A stretch of 64,000 nucleotides of DNA, from assembly GCF_042678305.1 (NCBI RefSeq), contig NZ_JBHUDT010000008.1. The stretch is one strand, 5' to 3'. Position 1 is the stretch's first letter; every line of letters starts with the position of its first letter. A model generated the notes under the pieces. It had not been told where the DNA came from. It searched no databases and saw only the letters and a list, made by a program, of their open reading frames with translations. Source of the stretch: Gelatiniphilus marinus. Lineage in GTDB: Bacteria; Bacteroidota; Bacteroidia; Flavobacteriales; Flavobacteriaceae. Below are positions 8,817 to 16,699 of this stretch, piece by piece. Position numbers and translations under genes: made by a program.

Positions 8817-9653
8817 TTAATTTGGGTTATTGATATATCTATGTGATATATTCAGTTTTATATTGCGTTCGCCATCATTCTCATTTAATTCCAAAATTGC
8901 CCTACGGTCATTCGATAACGAAAATTTGGGCATTACATAAACAAACCGTACCATTTTGCCTTCTGCAATTTTTGAAGGCAGATGATGCTTGTAAATAGGC
9001 TCTTGATACAAACTCTGTAAAGATTTCTTTTTCCCTTTTTGTCGAGTCTCGATGGAGAGGTTCAAGAAATTCAAATCGTAATCCATCGTAGAATTATTCT
9101 CAATCTGGATAACGAAGTAGAGTTCTTCTTTATCAAAAACAACATTTTTAACATTCAAGACAATGCCTTGTGTTCGCTTCTTAATCCGACCAATACGTTG
9201 GTTTCTGTTAAGAAGATAGGAGCAGAATTTTTGATAATAGTAGGTTCTGTTATCTATATTTTTTTCAGAAGTTACAACCTGAATCGAATCGATTTCTATT
9301 GGTTTTTCATTCCCTATACTATTTGATAATGGAATGAAATAATTGAGCTTTGATAGCTGCTTTTTATATCTTACAATATACGAAAAAATTGCGCCATTTC
9401 TGTTGACTACCAGTAGATTACTTTCTTTCCCAGGCTTTGCCTGAAGTAATCCGAAATACTGTTCTTTTTCACGATTGTAGGTAAAGACAAAATTGTCTGA
9501 ACCGGTTATACCCTGTCGTATGGGTTCTGGAAAAAATAGCGCGACATTTTTAGTGTCGTTTGCGTAAATGGTATCGAGTACGTGTGTTGCTTGAGCGTTA
9601 GCTTTCGCCAAAGCGGTAATAATTATTGCTGAAATAATGATATGTTTTTTCAT
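8817..9653 (-). CDS. traN: Conjugative transposon protein TraN (DUF4138)
   Basis: A 278-residue protein with an N-terminal signal peptide (MKKHIIISAIIITALAKANA). The remainder is beta-rich with the DUF4138 pattern: DTIYANDTKNVALFFPEPI near the start, then RNRNQRIG- and KNVVFDKEELYFVIQIENNS-like segments. TraN of Bacteroides elements is a periplasmic/outer-membrane part of the mating channel, analogous in position to VirB9. It lies between traM upstream and a lipoprotein gene downstream. A short hairpin (9672-9684) precedes its start by 18 bases. Family-level identification is confident; the VirB9 analogy is general knowledge, not seen in the sequence. Confidence 0.9.
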   Translation of the reverse strand: MKKHIIISAIIITALAKANAQATHVLDTIYANDTKNVALFFPEPIRQGITGSDNFVFTYNREKEQYFGLLQAKPGKESNLLVVNRNGAIFSYIVRYKKQLSKLNYFIPLSNSIGNEKPIEIDSIQVVTSEKNIDNRTYYYQKFCSYLLNRNQRIGRIKKRTQGIVLNVKNVVFDKEELYFVIQIENNSTMDYDLNFLNLSIETRQKGKKKSLQSLYQEPIYKHHLPSKIAEGKMVRFVYVMPKFSLSNDRRAILELNENDGERNIKLNISHRYINNPN

Positions 9654-9671
9654 AAGAGCGCGTTTTTAAAT

Positions 9672-9684
9672 GCCCATTATGGGC
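9672..9684 (-). promoter_or_regulatory. Hairpin in traM-traN junction
   Basis: GCCCA-TTA-TGGGC is a perfect 5-bp stem with a 3-base loop (TAA on the transcribed strand), 1 base after the traM stop and 18 bases before traN. It is followed on the minus strand by ATTTAAAAA and then the start region. The same layout recurs at two other tra junctions. Confidence 0.55.
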
Positions 9685-9685
9685 C

Positions 9686-10615
9686 TCATAGTTTTGGTTT
9701 TAGAATTAATTTGTAGTTGTTAAGTACTGTTACCTTCACACTTCGATTGCGACGTCTAAATACCTGTGTAATTCCGCCTACTTGTGGAACGGTTGGAATG
9801 TTGATATCGCCTATAACATCATCCAGTACTTCCGTAGTAGCTTCTGCACGAAAATTGTTTTGCACATAGATACCTTCGCTACCATCCAACAAATCGAAAG
9901 CTTTAAGCTTGGTAGGATGATGCTTTATGTTTTCAATCTCGATTAAAGCACGATTTGGCTGAAAACTGATAAACCCAAAAACAGGTGTATTCCTTGGCAT
10001 CAGCTTCCCATTAATAGTTGCTGATTTGGTAAGGCGCATTCGTAATCGGGTATTTGCTTTGACAATCTGGTCGCCATCTACAACCACATAAATAGTTTCA
10101 TCTGTATTGCCTATTATTGAAACTTCGTTGGGTTTAGGCGCAGCGGCAAAGAACAGTTGATGTTCCAGTCCCAATTCTTTAGCTTCAATTTTTTGTTCTC
10201 GCCTTATTTCGGCAGAATCTATTTGCTGGGTATTGTTTTGAGTAACTTTCTTTTGCCCAAGGTTTCGATACTTCTTTTCAGAGTATTGAATCTTACCAGC
10301 ATCATAAATACTATCTACAATGCGTTCTTTTTCTCGTTCCGGAAGGTCAGGGTCATAAAAGCCCAAGGAATCAATCAGTTTTTCGTCATAGATGCTGGGC
10401 GCATTATTTTCTCGTACTTCCTTTAAATCATTTATGGCATCCAATTTTGAATTATACTCTTTTTGGTTTTCATCCAAATCGGGTATCAAGGTCTGTTCAA
10501 GGTTTTCATTCTCACTTTCGTCATCGCCCATTACCATCATAGAATAGGAAATTAGGAATATGAAAATCACAACCAATACAGCTGCAAATACAATTTTGTT
10601 CTTTTCTACTTTCAT
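9686..10615 (-). CDS. traM: Conjugative transposon protein TraM
   Basis: A 309-residue protein with one N-terminal membrane helix (about 8-28, VFAAVLVVIFIFLISYSMMV). A long acidic, coiled-coil-like periplasmic region (30-150) follows, and then a beta-rich C-terminal domain containing NGKLMPRNTPVFGFISF and VLDDVIGDINIPTVPQVGG. This architecture matches Bacteroides TraM, which corresponds to VirB10/TrbI in other type IV systems and spans the periplasm. It lies between traK and traN in the usual order, although traL, normally between K and M, is missing. A hairpin of the tra-junction type precedes it. Confidence 0.9.
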   Translation of the reverse strand: MKVEKNKIVFAAVLVVIFIFLISYSMMVMGDDESENENLEQTLIPDLDENQKEYNSKLDAINDLKEVRENNAPSIYDEKLIDSLGFYDPDLPEREKERIVDSIYDAGKIQYSEKKYRNLGQKKVTQNNTQQIDSAEIRREQKIEAKELGLEHQLFFAAAPKPNEVSIIGNTDETIYVVVDGDQIVKANTRLRMRLTKSATINGKLMPRNTPVFGFISFQPNRALIEIENIKHHPTKLKAFDLLDGSEGIYVQNNFRAEATTEVLDDVIGDINIPTVPQVGGITQVFRRRNRSVKVTVLNNYKLILKPKL

Positions 10616-10633
10616 AATCGTGGGTTTTTAAAT

Positions 10634-10646
10634 GCCGATTATCGGC
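10634..10646 (-). promoter_or_regulatory. Hairpin in traK-traM junction
   Basis: GCCGA-TTA-TCGGC is a perfect 5-bp stem with a 3-base loop, immediately after the traK stop and 18 bases before the traM start. It is followed on the minus strand by ATTTAAAAAC. Same design and spacing as the traM-traN hairpin but with a different stem sequence, so the pairing, not the sequence, is conserved. Confidence 0.55.
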
Positions 10647-11261
10647 TCAACTTTCATCGTTTAGTTTTTTTAATGTATTCTCGAAATAGTTTGTAATCAA
10701 CAATCCGTGGGGATTGTTTGGAAAGTTTCGGTCTACTGGAATTAAGTTTCCACTAGAAACAAGTTCGTAGGTATCTATGATTGAACCTCTATTAATTTCA
10801 AAAATGGTAACAGTTCTAAAAACGTATGTTCCGTTTTGTTCTTCGATTTGTGAATCAATGCTCAGTACTTTTTGAACTAGCGAGTATTGTAGCAAACGGT
10901 TATAGACACCATCCGCTTTTTTCTGACGATATAGATTGTCCACGGAACTATTACCTAACCAAAGTGCCTTTTCTAAATTACGCTCATAATTACTGGCGTC
11001 GATATTATAGAAGTAGTTGTGGAACAGGTCTAAATGTGCTAATGCTTCTACCTTGAAATTTTCTTTTTGTGTGACGAGCTTCAGGGGGATAATACTGCCA
11101 TCAGTATTAATAGCAAAAGCACTATTCAGCGCTTCTTTATTCGTTTTAAATGCCATCCAAAGTGAAAAGGTGCTGGATAGCATTGCAAAAACGACAACTG
11201 CCAACACGATAAATCTGTTCAACTTTAAGACGTTGTATATGTTCTTATAAGGTGTTTTCAT
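10647..11261 (-). CDS. traK: Conjugative transposon protein TraK
   Basis: A 204-residue protein with an N-terminal membrane helix (about 15-36, FIVLAVVVFAMLSSTFSLWM) and a soluble periplasmic domain. It has the TraK features DLFHNYFYNIDASNYERNLEKALWLG (shown in part) and a basic linker after the helix. Bacteroides TraK takes the VirB8-like position, connecting inner membrane and periplasmic parts of the channel. It lies between traJ and traM in canonical order. The start follows a short hairpin at 11277-11289. Confidence 0.88.
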   Translation of the reverse strand: MKTPYKNIYNVLKLNRFIVLAVVVFAMLSSTFSLWMAFKTNKEALNSAFAINTDGSIIPLKLVTQKENFKVEALAHLDLFHNYFYNIDASNYERNLEKALWLGNSSVDNLYRQKKADGVYNRLLQYSLVQKVLSIDSQIEEQNGTYVFRTVTIFEINRGSIIDTYELVSSGNLIPVDRNFPNNPHGLLITNYFENTLKKLNDES

Positions 11262-11276
11262 AATTTTATTTTTAAT

Positions 11277-11289
11277 CTGCCTTAGGCAG
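11277..11289 (-). promoter_or_regulatory. Hairpin overlapping traJ stop, before traK
   Basis: CTGCC-TTA-GGCAG forms a perfect 5-bp stem. The TAA loop on the transcribed strand is the traJ stop codon itself (11282-11284). It lies 15 bases before the traK start and is followed by ATTAAAAATA on the minus strand, like the other two tra hairpins. Confidence 0.55.
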
Positions 11290-12124
11290 TAAACAATCGG
11301 AGGGTAAACGATGTGGCACGTTTGTATAATTTGAATTTTAGAAAAACAATGAAGCCAACTGACCCAAGTTGCACCACAGGCGCAAAAAAGCCCTGGCCAA
11401 CATCTGTCCCAAAAAGGTTTGTCCAGAAGTTCGTATTGATTTCAGTATACAGCGCATTTACAAATACATTGACCAAAAAGAAAGCCGGCACCAACATATA
11501 GACAGCAGCGTACAATTTGAAAAAGGTATAAGCAAGCGAACGGAATTTTTCAAAAACCGCCAGACTTATTACGAGCGGGAAGAAGGCTTGCATTATACCC
11601 AAAAGGAAATAGCGTTCAGCAAGAAATAGTGGATAGATGAACAAATCCAGAATCCAAAGAAAAAGGCTTATGATGAATGCGAATATTTTGAAACCGTAAA
11701 GTGGTGTGACCAAGGCTTCGTATAACAGCGTCATTGCCGCTTGTGCAACCTCGATGATACTTACATCCTCTTCAATAGGAATATCCTGCATTTGTAAAGG
11801 CAATAAAGCTGGTGCTGTACCACGATATTGCGCTTCAATAGAAACCAAGATACTATCGAAAAAGCCCAGGACCTGTGTTGAAAATATGACCAGAAGAACA
11901 ACAGCAAAATTCTTGGTCAATTCTCCTGGGCTTAATCCCCAAGTATAACCATCTTTATCCGCAATGCCTTCATTGTATTTTTTAAGGATATTGACCAGAA
12001 AGAACAAAACGGCAAGCGTTTTCATTCCTGCAATAGTATATTGCGAGAAACTGCTGTTCTGTATGGTTTGAAACACTGCGTCAACGTATTCCAGTCCAAT
12101 CCCTAAAAGTACGGTTGCTGTCAT
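11282..12124 (-). CDS. traJ: Conjugative transposon protein TraJ
   Basis: A 280-residue polytopic membrane protein with about six hydrophobic segments. Among them are ILKKYNEGI-adjacent helices, LFLWILDLFIYPLFLAERYF and VGFIVFLKFKLYKR. This fits TraJ of Bacteroides elements, the TrbL/VirB6-like inner membrane component. It starts 2 bases after the DUF4141 gene stop, and its stop codon lies in the loop of a hairpin before traK. Family assignment rests on hydrophobicity, gene order and recognisable sequence around the membrane segments. Confidence 0.88.
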   Translation of the reverse strand: MTATVLLGIGLEYVDAVFQTIQNSSFSQYTIAGMKTLAVLFFLVNILKKYNEGIADKDGYTWGLSPGELTKNFAVVLLVIFSTQVLGFFDSILVSIEAQYRGTAPALLPLQMQDIPIEEDVSIIEVAQAAMTLLYEALVTPLYGFKIFAFIISLFLWILDLFIYPLFLAERYFLLGIMQAFFPLVISLAVFEKFRSLAYTFFKLYAAVYMLVPAFFLVNVFVNALYTEINTNFWTNLFGTDVGQGFFAPVVQLGSVGFIVFLKFKLYKRATSFTLRLFTA

Positions 12125-12126
12125 TA

Positions 12127-12702
12127 TTAATATTCTGTTTCTCGGTTATTCACTTTATCCTGCATTTTTCTAAAGGAAATGATATCACGATAGCGCTTAG
12201 TTTTTGTCTTGATATTGGAAACCATTTCTTTTGATTCCTGTTCTTTTTGCTTTAGGACTTCAGCACGTTCGGCATCAGACATTTTAAGATTATCGCTAGA
12301 TAATATTTCGCCCATAAAATCAACCGTGTCCAAAGAGTTTTGGACTATGGCATCAAATGATTCTGCAACCCGTGTAACTTCCTCGGGCTTGATGTAAGGC
12401 GAGTTTAAAATATCCTGCAAATCATTTTGCATTACATTGATAAGGCGTTGATTGTTCTGTGCTATTTCCTGAACCGCCCTGAGTTGCTGTACCACACTTG
12501 ATACTTTCTCAATACTTTCTTTTGCATCTTTCAAGAACTTTACGGACTTGATAAGTTGTGAGGTTTGTTTTGCTGATTCCACTAGCGATTTTACCAAACT
12601 TACAAAGTTGGTATTGTCATAAACTGGCATTCCCTGGCACGCAGCGCGTGCAGGCAATAAAAAGATGAATGCCGTTGCGATAATTAAGATTTTTGTTTTC
12701 AT
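12127..12702 (-). CDS. traI: Conjugative transposon protein TraI (DUF4141)
   Basis: A 191-residue protein with a signal peptide (MKTKILIIATAFIFLLPARA) and a largely helical, coiled-coil-like mature part (TSQLIKSVKFLKDAKESIEKV). This is the DUF4141/TraI family of Bacteroides conjugative elements, a periplasmic protein comparable to VirB5. It sits between traG and traJ. In CTnDOT-type elements a traH gene lies between G and I; here only 5 bases separate them, so traH is absent from its slot. The symbol follows CTnDOT usage and does not mean a relaxase. Confidence 0.85.
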   Translation of the reverse strand: MKTKILIIATAFIFLLPARAACQGMPVYDNTNFVSLVKSLVESAKQTSQLIKSVKFLKDAKESIEKVSSVVQQLRAVQEIAQNNQRLINVMQNDLQDILNSPYIKPEEVTRVAESFDAIVQNSLDTVDFMGEILSSDNLKMSDAERAEVLKQKEQESKEMVSNIKTKTKRYRDIISFRKMQDKVNNRETEY

Positions 12703-12707
12703 ATTTA

Positions 12708-15110
12708 TTATGTTTTAGATGTGAATTCTTTAATAGCCAATTCCATATCATTGGTCTTTTCATAAATGGCCATTATGGCCTCGTTTTCCTGTCCATCGGT
12801 TAGGTAGGCTGCGTACACTTCTTTAGGAACTTCAAGCCTAAAAATGTTGCTTTCCTTTCCTATTTTGATGAACATTTCGGTATACTTCCGTGGTCCAGAA
12901 AGATTGTTTTTGATGGATTTTAATTGGTTTAAATCGTGGCTAGATAGATTGAGCCTTTTGACCAATTCGTCATAACCTTTTTCATTGTTTAGGCTATAAA
13001 TGACTTGTGTGTTTTCTAGTATGCTTGCCGATGTTGAATTGTTGGGAAGCTGATTTATGGATTGAAGAATAATGCCTATCGCACCATTCTGTTTACGAAT
13101 CGCTTGATAGTAGAATTCAACACTTTCCAGTACGTTTTCGAACTTCAGTTGCTTTGCAAACTCATCGAAAAGGATAATGCCTTTTTCAGCTCTGTTTTTC
13201 CATATCGTTCTTTGGATGGCTGACTTAATCAGCTTCAACATAACGGACAAGATTTCCTTGTTATCCTTTACTTCATCCAGCTCAAAAACAATCAATCGTT
13301 TATCCTCAATTTTATAGGTCTGGTCTTCACTTACTTCAAAAAGGAAGCTGTATAGACCATCGCCGACATATTCGGACATTACGTGCAAGAAGCTTGTAAT
13401 ATTGAAGTAGTCGGGATGGATTTTTAAGGTGTCCAGAAGGTCTTTCTGATTCCTCTCTATAAAGTTGTAGAAACCATCTAAGGAATGATTTTCTGAAGTA
13501 TTATTGTAATAATGGCGTAGTATCTTTTTAACCGAAACCGATTGTGCTTTGGTAACTTTTAAATCTGAGGCGAAAAGTTCAAACAAGAAAACGGACAAGT
13601 CTTCCAAACGTTCTGGTGTTAGGTCATTTTTATCACTTATATAAAAAGGATTGATGCCTAAATTTTTGCCACTTTCATAGCGAAGCACAGTATATTTTTC
13701 GGGATAGAGTTTGGCAAATTTGGTGTAGGATCCACCAAGGTCAATTATGACCAGGCGGACACCACTTTCAAAATACTGGCGCAGAATGTTATTTGCCAAA
13801 AAGGACTTGCCTTCGCCAGTAGGTGCAAAAATGGCAAAGTTTCTTGCCTTAATGCGCTTCTTGCGTTCGTCCCAAACATCTTTAAGAACAGGCACATTAT
13901 GTTCCCTATCATTAAAGATGATTCCGGTAGTATCAGAATTATAATTGGTGTTATTGATGAACAGGCATAAAGCGTGTTTTAAATCGGTAACATATAAATC
14001 GTTATTTGAAAAGTTTGAAGAAAAACAGCAGTAACTATTTAGGATATAATTCTTTCGTTCCTCACCTCTAGGATAGTAAGGAATAATGTCTAGTTCCTTA
14101 AACTCGGTCTTTATTTTTGAACCGATTCGACTTAAATTTTCTGGGTTCTTGTCCCAATAGATGATGTTTAAATGACCTCGAATAATACGTGCATTATCAT
14201 CAGCGTTGATTTGGTCAAGGATATGCTGAATTTTACCGAGGACTACTTTATTCTGCGAACCGAAGTTGGAACTTTTATTAAGTTCTTCAACTTTCTTATC
14301 CAGTAGCTTGCGCCACTTCTGTTTGTCATCCAGATAAAGGATTTGATTGACAATATGATTTTCATTAAGCGTAAGCCCTAAGCCATCAATAAACCCTTGA
14401 TGAAACACAAAATCGTCAGAAGTGAATTTCTCATTGGTCTTGCTACTCTGTACACTTTCGCCAAAACACAGTTCGCTATTGATAGCCAGGGCATCAAAAT
14501 GGTTTTCGCCAATATTGACGCTTTTTTTATCTAATATGATATCGGTGTCAAACCCTTCATTAAAACCATTGAAATATCCATTCGTTAACTGCTGAATATC
14601 TTTCGCTTTAAGCGAAGCAAATTTCATTTTTCGACTATTGTTTATGAAGGAAACAGAATCACTAACAGAACCGACAAAGCTCTTAACGTTGTCATCCAAT
14701 TGTTGTGTAATCCCTTTGGAAACTTTACGGAAAGGGTTGACATATTTTGAATTGTTCAGCGCTTTATTCTTAGTGAGCGTAAAGAACAAAAAGCAACGAT
14801 GTTCCATATAATCACGTCCTTTGAAATGGTCGTGTGTCGCTTTTTCTAAAAACGTTGTATTGGGAAGTGCTTCTGAATTGTATGTTTTTTTAAGATATAT
14901 GTCCTGCTTTTGCACTACAGTACCAATAGGTAATGATTTCAAAGCCTGAAACCAAGAACCGTGTATATCTTCAAAGTCTTTTTCGGATAGTGAATAAATT
15001 TCTGGTAACGTACCTTCATAGCACAGGACAACATTACCATTGTTGGCAAATATGATATTGTCTTGAATATCTACAATAGGTTGATATGCTGAAAGATTAA
15101 TCTTGTTCAT
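12708..15110 (-). CDS. traG: Conjugation ATPase TraG (VirB4 family)
   Basis: An 800-residue VirB4-type ATPase that powers assembly and transport in type IV secretion. Walker A (APTGEGKSF) is near residue 430 and Walker B (GIILFDEF) near 645, followed by IGIILQSINQLPNN, a motif 3-like segment. The N-terminal 400 residues match the TraG domain (YQPIVDIQDNIIFANNG at the start). In Bacteroides nomenclature TraG is this ATPase, not the F-type coupling protein. Length is normal and no disruption is seen. Its start overlaps traF by 14 bases. Confidence 0.95.
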   Translation of the reverse strand: MNKINLSAYQPIVDIQDNIIFANNGNVVLCYEGTLPEIYSLSEKDFEDIHGSWFQALKSLPIGTVVQKQDIYLKKTYNSEALPNTTFLEKATHDHFKGRDYMEHRCFLFFTLTKNKALNNSKYVNPFRKVSKGITQQLDDNVKSFVGSVSDSVSFINNSRKMKFASLKAKDIQQLTNGYFNGFNEGFDTDIILDKKSVNIGENHFDALAINSELCFGESVQSSKTNEKFTSDDFVFHQGFIDGLGLTLNENHIVNQILYLDDKQKWRKLLDKKVEELNKSSNFGSQNKVVLGKIQHILDQINADDNARIIRGHLNIIYWDKNPENLSRIGSKIKTEFKELDIIPYYPRGEERKNYILNSYCCFSSNFSNNDLYVTDLKHALCLFINNTNYNSDTTGIIFNDREHNVPVLKDVWDERKKRIKARNFAIFAPTGEGKSFLANNILRQYFESGVRLVIIDLGGSYTKFAKLYPEKYTVLRYESGKNLGINPFYISDKNDLTPERLEDLSVFLFELFASDLKVTKAQSVSVKKILRHYYNNTSENHSLDGFYNFIERNQKDLLDTLKIHPDYFNITSFLHVMSEYVGDGLYSFLFEVSEDQTYKIEDKRLIVFELDEVKDNKEILSVMLKLIKSAIQRTIWKNRAEKGIILFDEFAKQLKFENVLESVEFYYQAIRKQNGAIGIILQSINQLPNNSTSASILENTQVIYSLNNEKGYDELVKRLNLSSHDLNQLKSIKNNLSGPRKYTEMFIKIGKESNIFRLEVPKEVYAAYLTDGQENEAIMAIYEKTNDMELAIKEFTSKT

Positions 15111-15381
15111 AGTTGAAGCCAGAGTTTCTTTTGTTACTTATTATTCTCGGAAAAGCATTAGCCATCTGAAAAATTTGTGGGTTATGTGTTATTCTCGTTA
15201 AGGCTACGTACAAGGCAGCATTAAAAACGAGTATTCCAATTATTATCCCGAAGCTGAAAGAGAAGATTATGATGAGCAGCGAAGCCAAAATGGAAACCAT
15301 CATTAACGCAAACAGGGAAATAGGCAGCCCAAAAATGACCGCCCGTTTCCTAATGTTTTTATAGACCTCGAAGCGTTTCAT
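15097..15381 (-). CDS. traF: Conjugative transposon protein TraF (DUF4133)
   Basis: A 94-residue protein with two adjacent membrane helices (about 18-40 and 41-62, SLFALMMVSILASLLIIIFSF). The basic N-terminus (YKNIRKRAVIFGLP) is typical of DUF4133/TraF of Bacteroides elements and comparable to VirB3. It starts directly after traE and overlaps traG by 14 bases. The tail FPRIISNKRNSGF is family-like. Confidence 0.9.
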   Translation of the reverse strand: MKRFEVYKNIRKRAVIFGLPISLFALMMVSILASLLIIIFSFSFGIIIGILVFNAALYVALTRITHNPQIFQMANAFPRIISNKRNSGFNYEQD

Positions 15382-15669
15382 CTATACTACGATTCCTATT
15401 AGGTATGTGAAGATGCCGACAACTGCGCCAGCAATCAAAACAAACACTAGCACTCTGGTAATCCCTTTTTTAAGGTCTGCATTTTCCCCAAAGAAATGCC
15501 CTGCATTAAACAGGAAACCAACTAAAAAAATGACACCAAGTAAAATTGGAAAGATGGTACGTATGGTATCGCCCACATCATTAACGGAATCTTCAATGCC
15601 ACCAATTTGTGCAAAAAGTGATGTTGAGAGCAACGATAAAAAAGTTGCTAAATAGATTGATTTTTTCAT
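15382..15669 (-). CDS. traE: Conjugative transposon protein TraE (DUF4134)
   Basis: A 95-residue VirB2-like pilin-family protein. I chose the ATG at 15669 (MKKSIYLATFLSL) because it begins a clean signal peptide ending in SLFAQ; an upstream in-frame ATG would add a non-signal leader. Two membrane helices follow (IFPILLGVIFLVGFLF and VLVFVLIAGAVVGIF), with GIEDSVNDVGDTI before them, as in DUF4134. It is the first gene of the minus-strand tra operon here; traA-D are not next to it. Confidence 0.88.
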   Translation of the reverse strand: MKKSIYLATFLSLLSTSLFAQIGGIEDSVNDVGDTIRTIFPILLGVIFLVGFLFNAGHFFGENADLKKGITRVLVFVLIAGAVVGIFTYLIGIVV

Positions 15670-15857
15670 AATAAAACTGTTTAAATTTTTATTCATTTTC
15701 TCTTTCTGAAATTTACATATATTTGTACATAAATAACTGAAAATCAAATATTTGTGAAAAAAATATTATTTGAAATCAATTGAATTTAATTACTATTATT
15801 TGGCATCAAATTCTATGATTTTTTGAATGGAAATTGTTGATAACCTAAAAACTGAAA
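15670..15857. promoter_or_regulatory. Divergent control region between traE and amidase
   Basis: This 188-base AT-rich gap separates the tra operon (minus) from the amidase gene (plus), so both promoters must lie here or read in. A TATATTTG box on the plus strand (15718-15725) fits the -7 consensus, but no good TTTG lies 19 bases upstream. A palindrome CAAATATTTG lies near 15747-15757. No confident promoter can be assigned for the tra operon. Confidence 0.4.
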
Positions 15858-16487
15858 ATGAAAAAAGTGCTCAAAAACGTCAGTTTTGTCTTTTTGCTTC
15901 TAAAAATGTGTATCGTTTTGGGACAAGAGACAAGTACTAAAAAACGAATTATAATTGATGTTGGACACGGTGGAAAAGATACCGGTGCGATAGGCATAAA
16001 TAAAATCCAAGAAAAGGATGTTGTATTGGATATAGCGAATGCCATTTTGAAGCTGAATAATAAATTAGATACCCCTTTGGATATTTATTTAACCAGGTAT
16101 ACTGATACACTCATTTCGTTATCGGATAGAGCAAAACTGGCCAAAGCTCTAAAAGCCGATTTGTTTGTGTCGCTGCATTGCAATCATTCAGATAATCCAG
16201 ATGCAAGAGGGATAGAAGTTTATGCTTCACAAAAGGGAACAAATAATTCCAAAGAATCTATTTATACAGGTTATCAAATTGAAAAAGCACTTTGCAAAGC
16301 CATAGGATATAAAAGTAGAGGAGTGAAGTTTGCAAATTTTCAGGTACTACGTGAAACTATTGACTATTGTACTTCGGTTCTTTTGGAACTGGGTTTTTTG
16401 AGTAATAGGGATGAAAGCAGTTATATTTCTGCTTCTAAGAATATCAAATTAATTGCCTTAGCCATTTTATTATCTATTAAAAACTAA
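15858..16487 (+). CDS. N-acetylmuramoyl-L-alanine amidase (Amidase_3)
   Basis: A 209-residue zinc amidase that cleaves the peptide stem from peptidoglycan. It has a signal peptide (MKKVLKNVSFVFLLLKMCIVLGQ) and a single catalytic domain. Zinc-site motifs are DVGHGGKDTGA (His), a Glu in the NKIQEKDVV stretch, and SLHCNHSD (His). The catalytic Glu lies in LLELGFLSN. No LysM or SPOR domain is present. Its position beside the tra operon suggests it opens the wall locally for the mating channel, a role amidases and lytic enzymes play in other conjugative systems. Confidence 0.9.
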   Translation: MKKVLKNVSFVFLLLKMCIVLGQETSTKKRIIIDVGHGGKDTGAIGINKIQEKDVVLDIANAILKLNNKLDTPLDIYLTRYTDTLISLSDRAKLAKALKADLFVSLHCNHSDNPDARGIEVYASQKGTNNSKESIYTGYQIEKALCKAIGYKSRGVKFANFQVLRETIDYCTSVLLELGFLSNRDESSYISASKNIKLIALAILLSIKN

Positions 16488-16494
16488 TACTATT

Positions 16495-16593
16495 ATGAAA
16501 GATATATTTTTAGAGTTGACAAAAAGTTTAAAAGCTATTGTACTACAATTTATTGCAGAAGTAGTTTTATTATATAAGTCTTTTAGAAACTAG
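16495..16593 (+). CDS. Possible 32-residue small membrane-like peptide
   Basis: An ATG at 16495, 7 bases after the amidase stop, opens a 33-codon frame ending TAG. The peptide starts MKDIFLELTKSL, then has a hydrophobic core (AIVLQFIAEVVLLY) and ends KSFRN. The hydrophobic stretch is only about 14 residues, so it might be an amphipathic or short membrane peptide. No clear Shine-Dalgarno is seen, as is usual in this phylum. It could be co-transcribed with the amidase or be chance. Confidence 0.35.
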   Translation: MKDIFLELTKSLKAIVLQFIAEVVLLYKSFRN

Positions 16594-16654
16594 ACTACTG
16601 CCATTTGTTTCTAGCAGTTCTATTAATCAAATAATTGCTATATTAAATATTATA

Positions 16655-16676
16655 TATTTAAGTGTTTGCTTAAATA
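16655..16676. promoter_or_regulatory. Probable ArsR-type operator
   Basis: A perfect 8-bp inverted repeat, TATTTAAG (16655-16662) and CTTAAATA (16669-16676), with a 6-base spacer. It straddles the -33 TTTG box of the arsR-family promoter, the usual place for repression by an ArsR/SmtB regulator. Binding is inferred from position. Confidence 0.65.
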
Positions 16677-16695
16677 ATAAAATAATGTAACTTTG
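16665..16695 (+). promoter_or_regulatory. Bacteroidota promoter of the mercury-type operon
   Basis: TTTG (16665-16668), exactly 19 bases, then TAACTTTG (16688-16695) match the TTTG-N19-TAnnTTTG consensus. The ATG of the ArsR gene starts only 5 bases after the -7 box, so the predicted transcript is leaderless or nearly so, or a later start is used. Confidence 0.75.
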
Positions 16696-16699
16696 CTTT

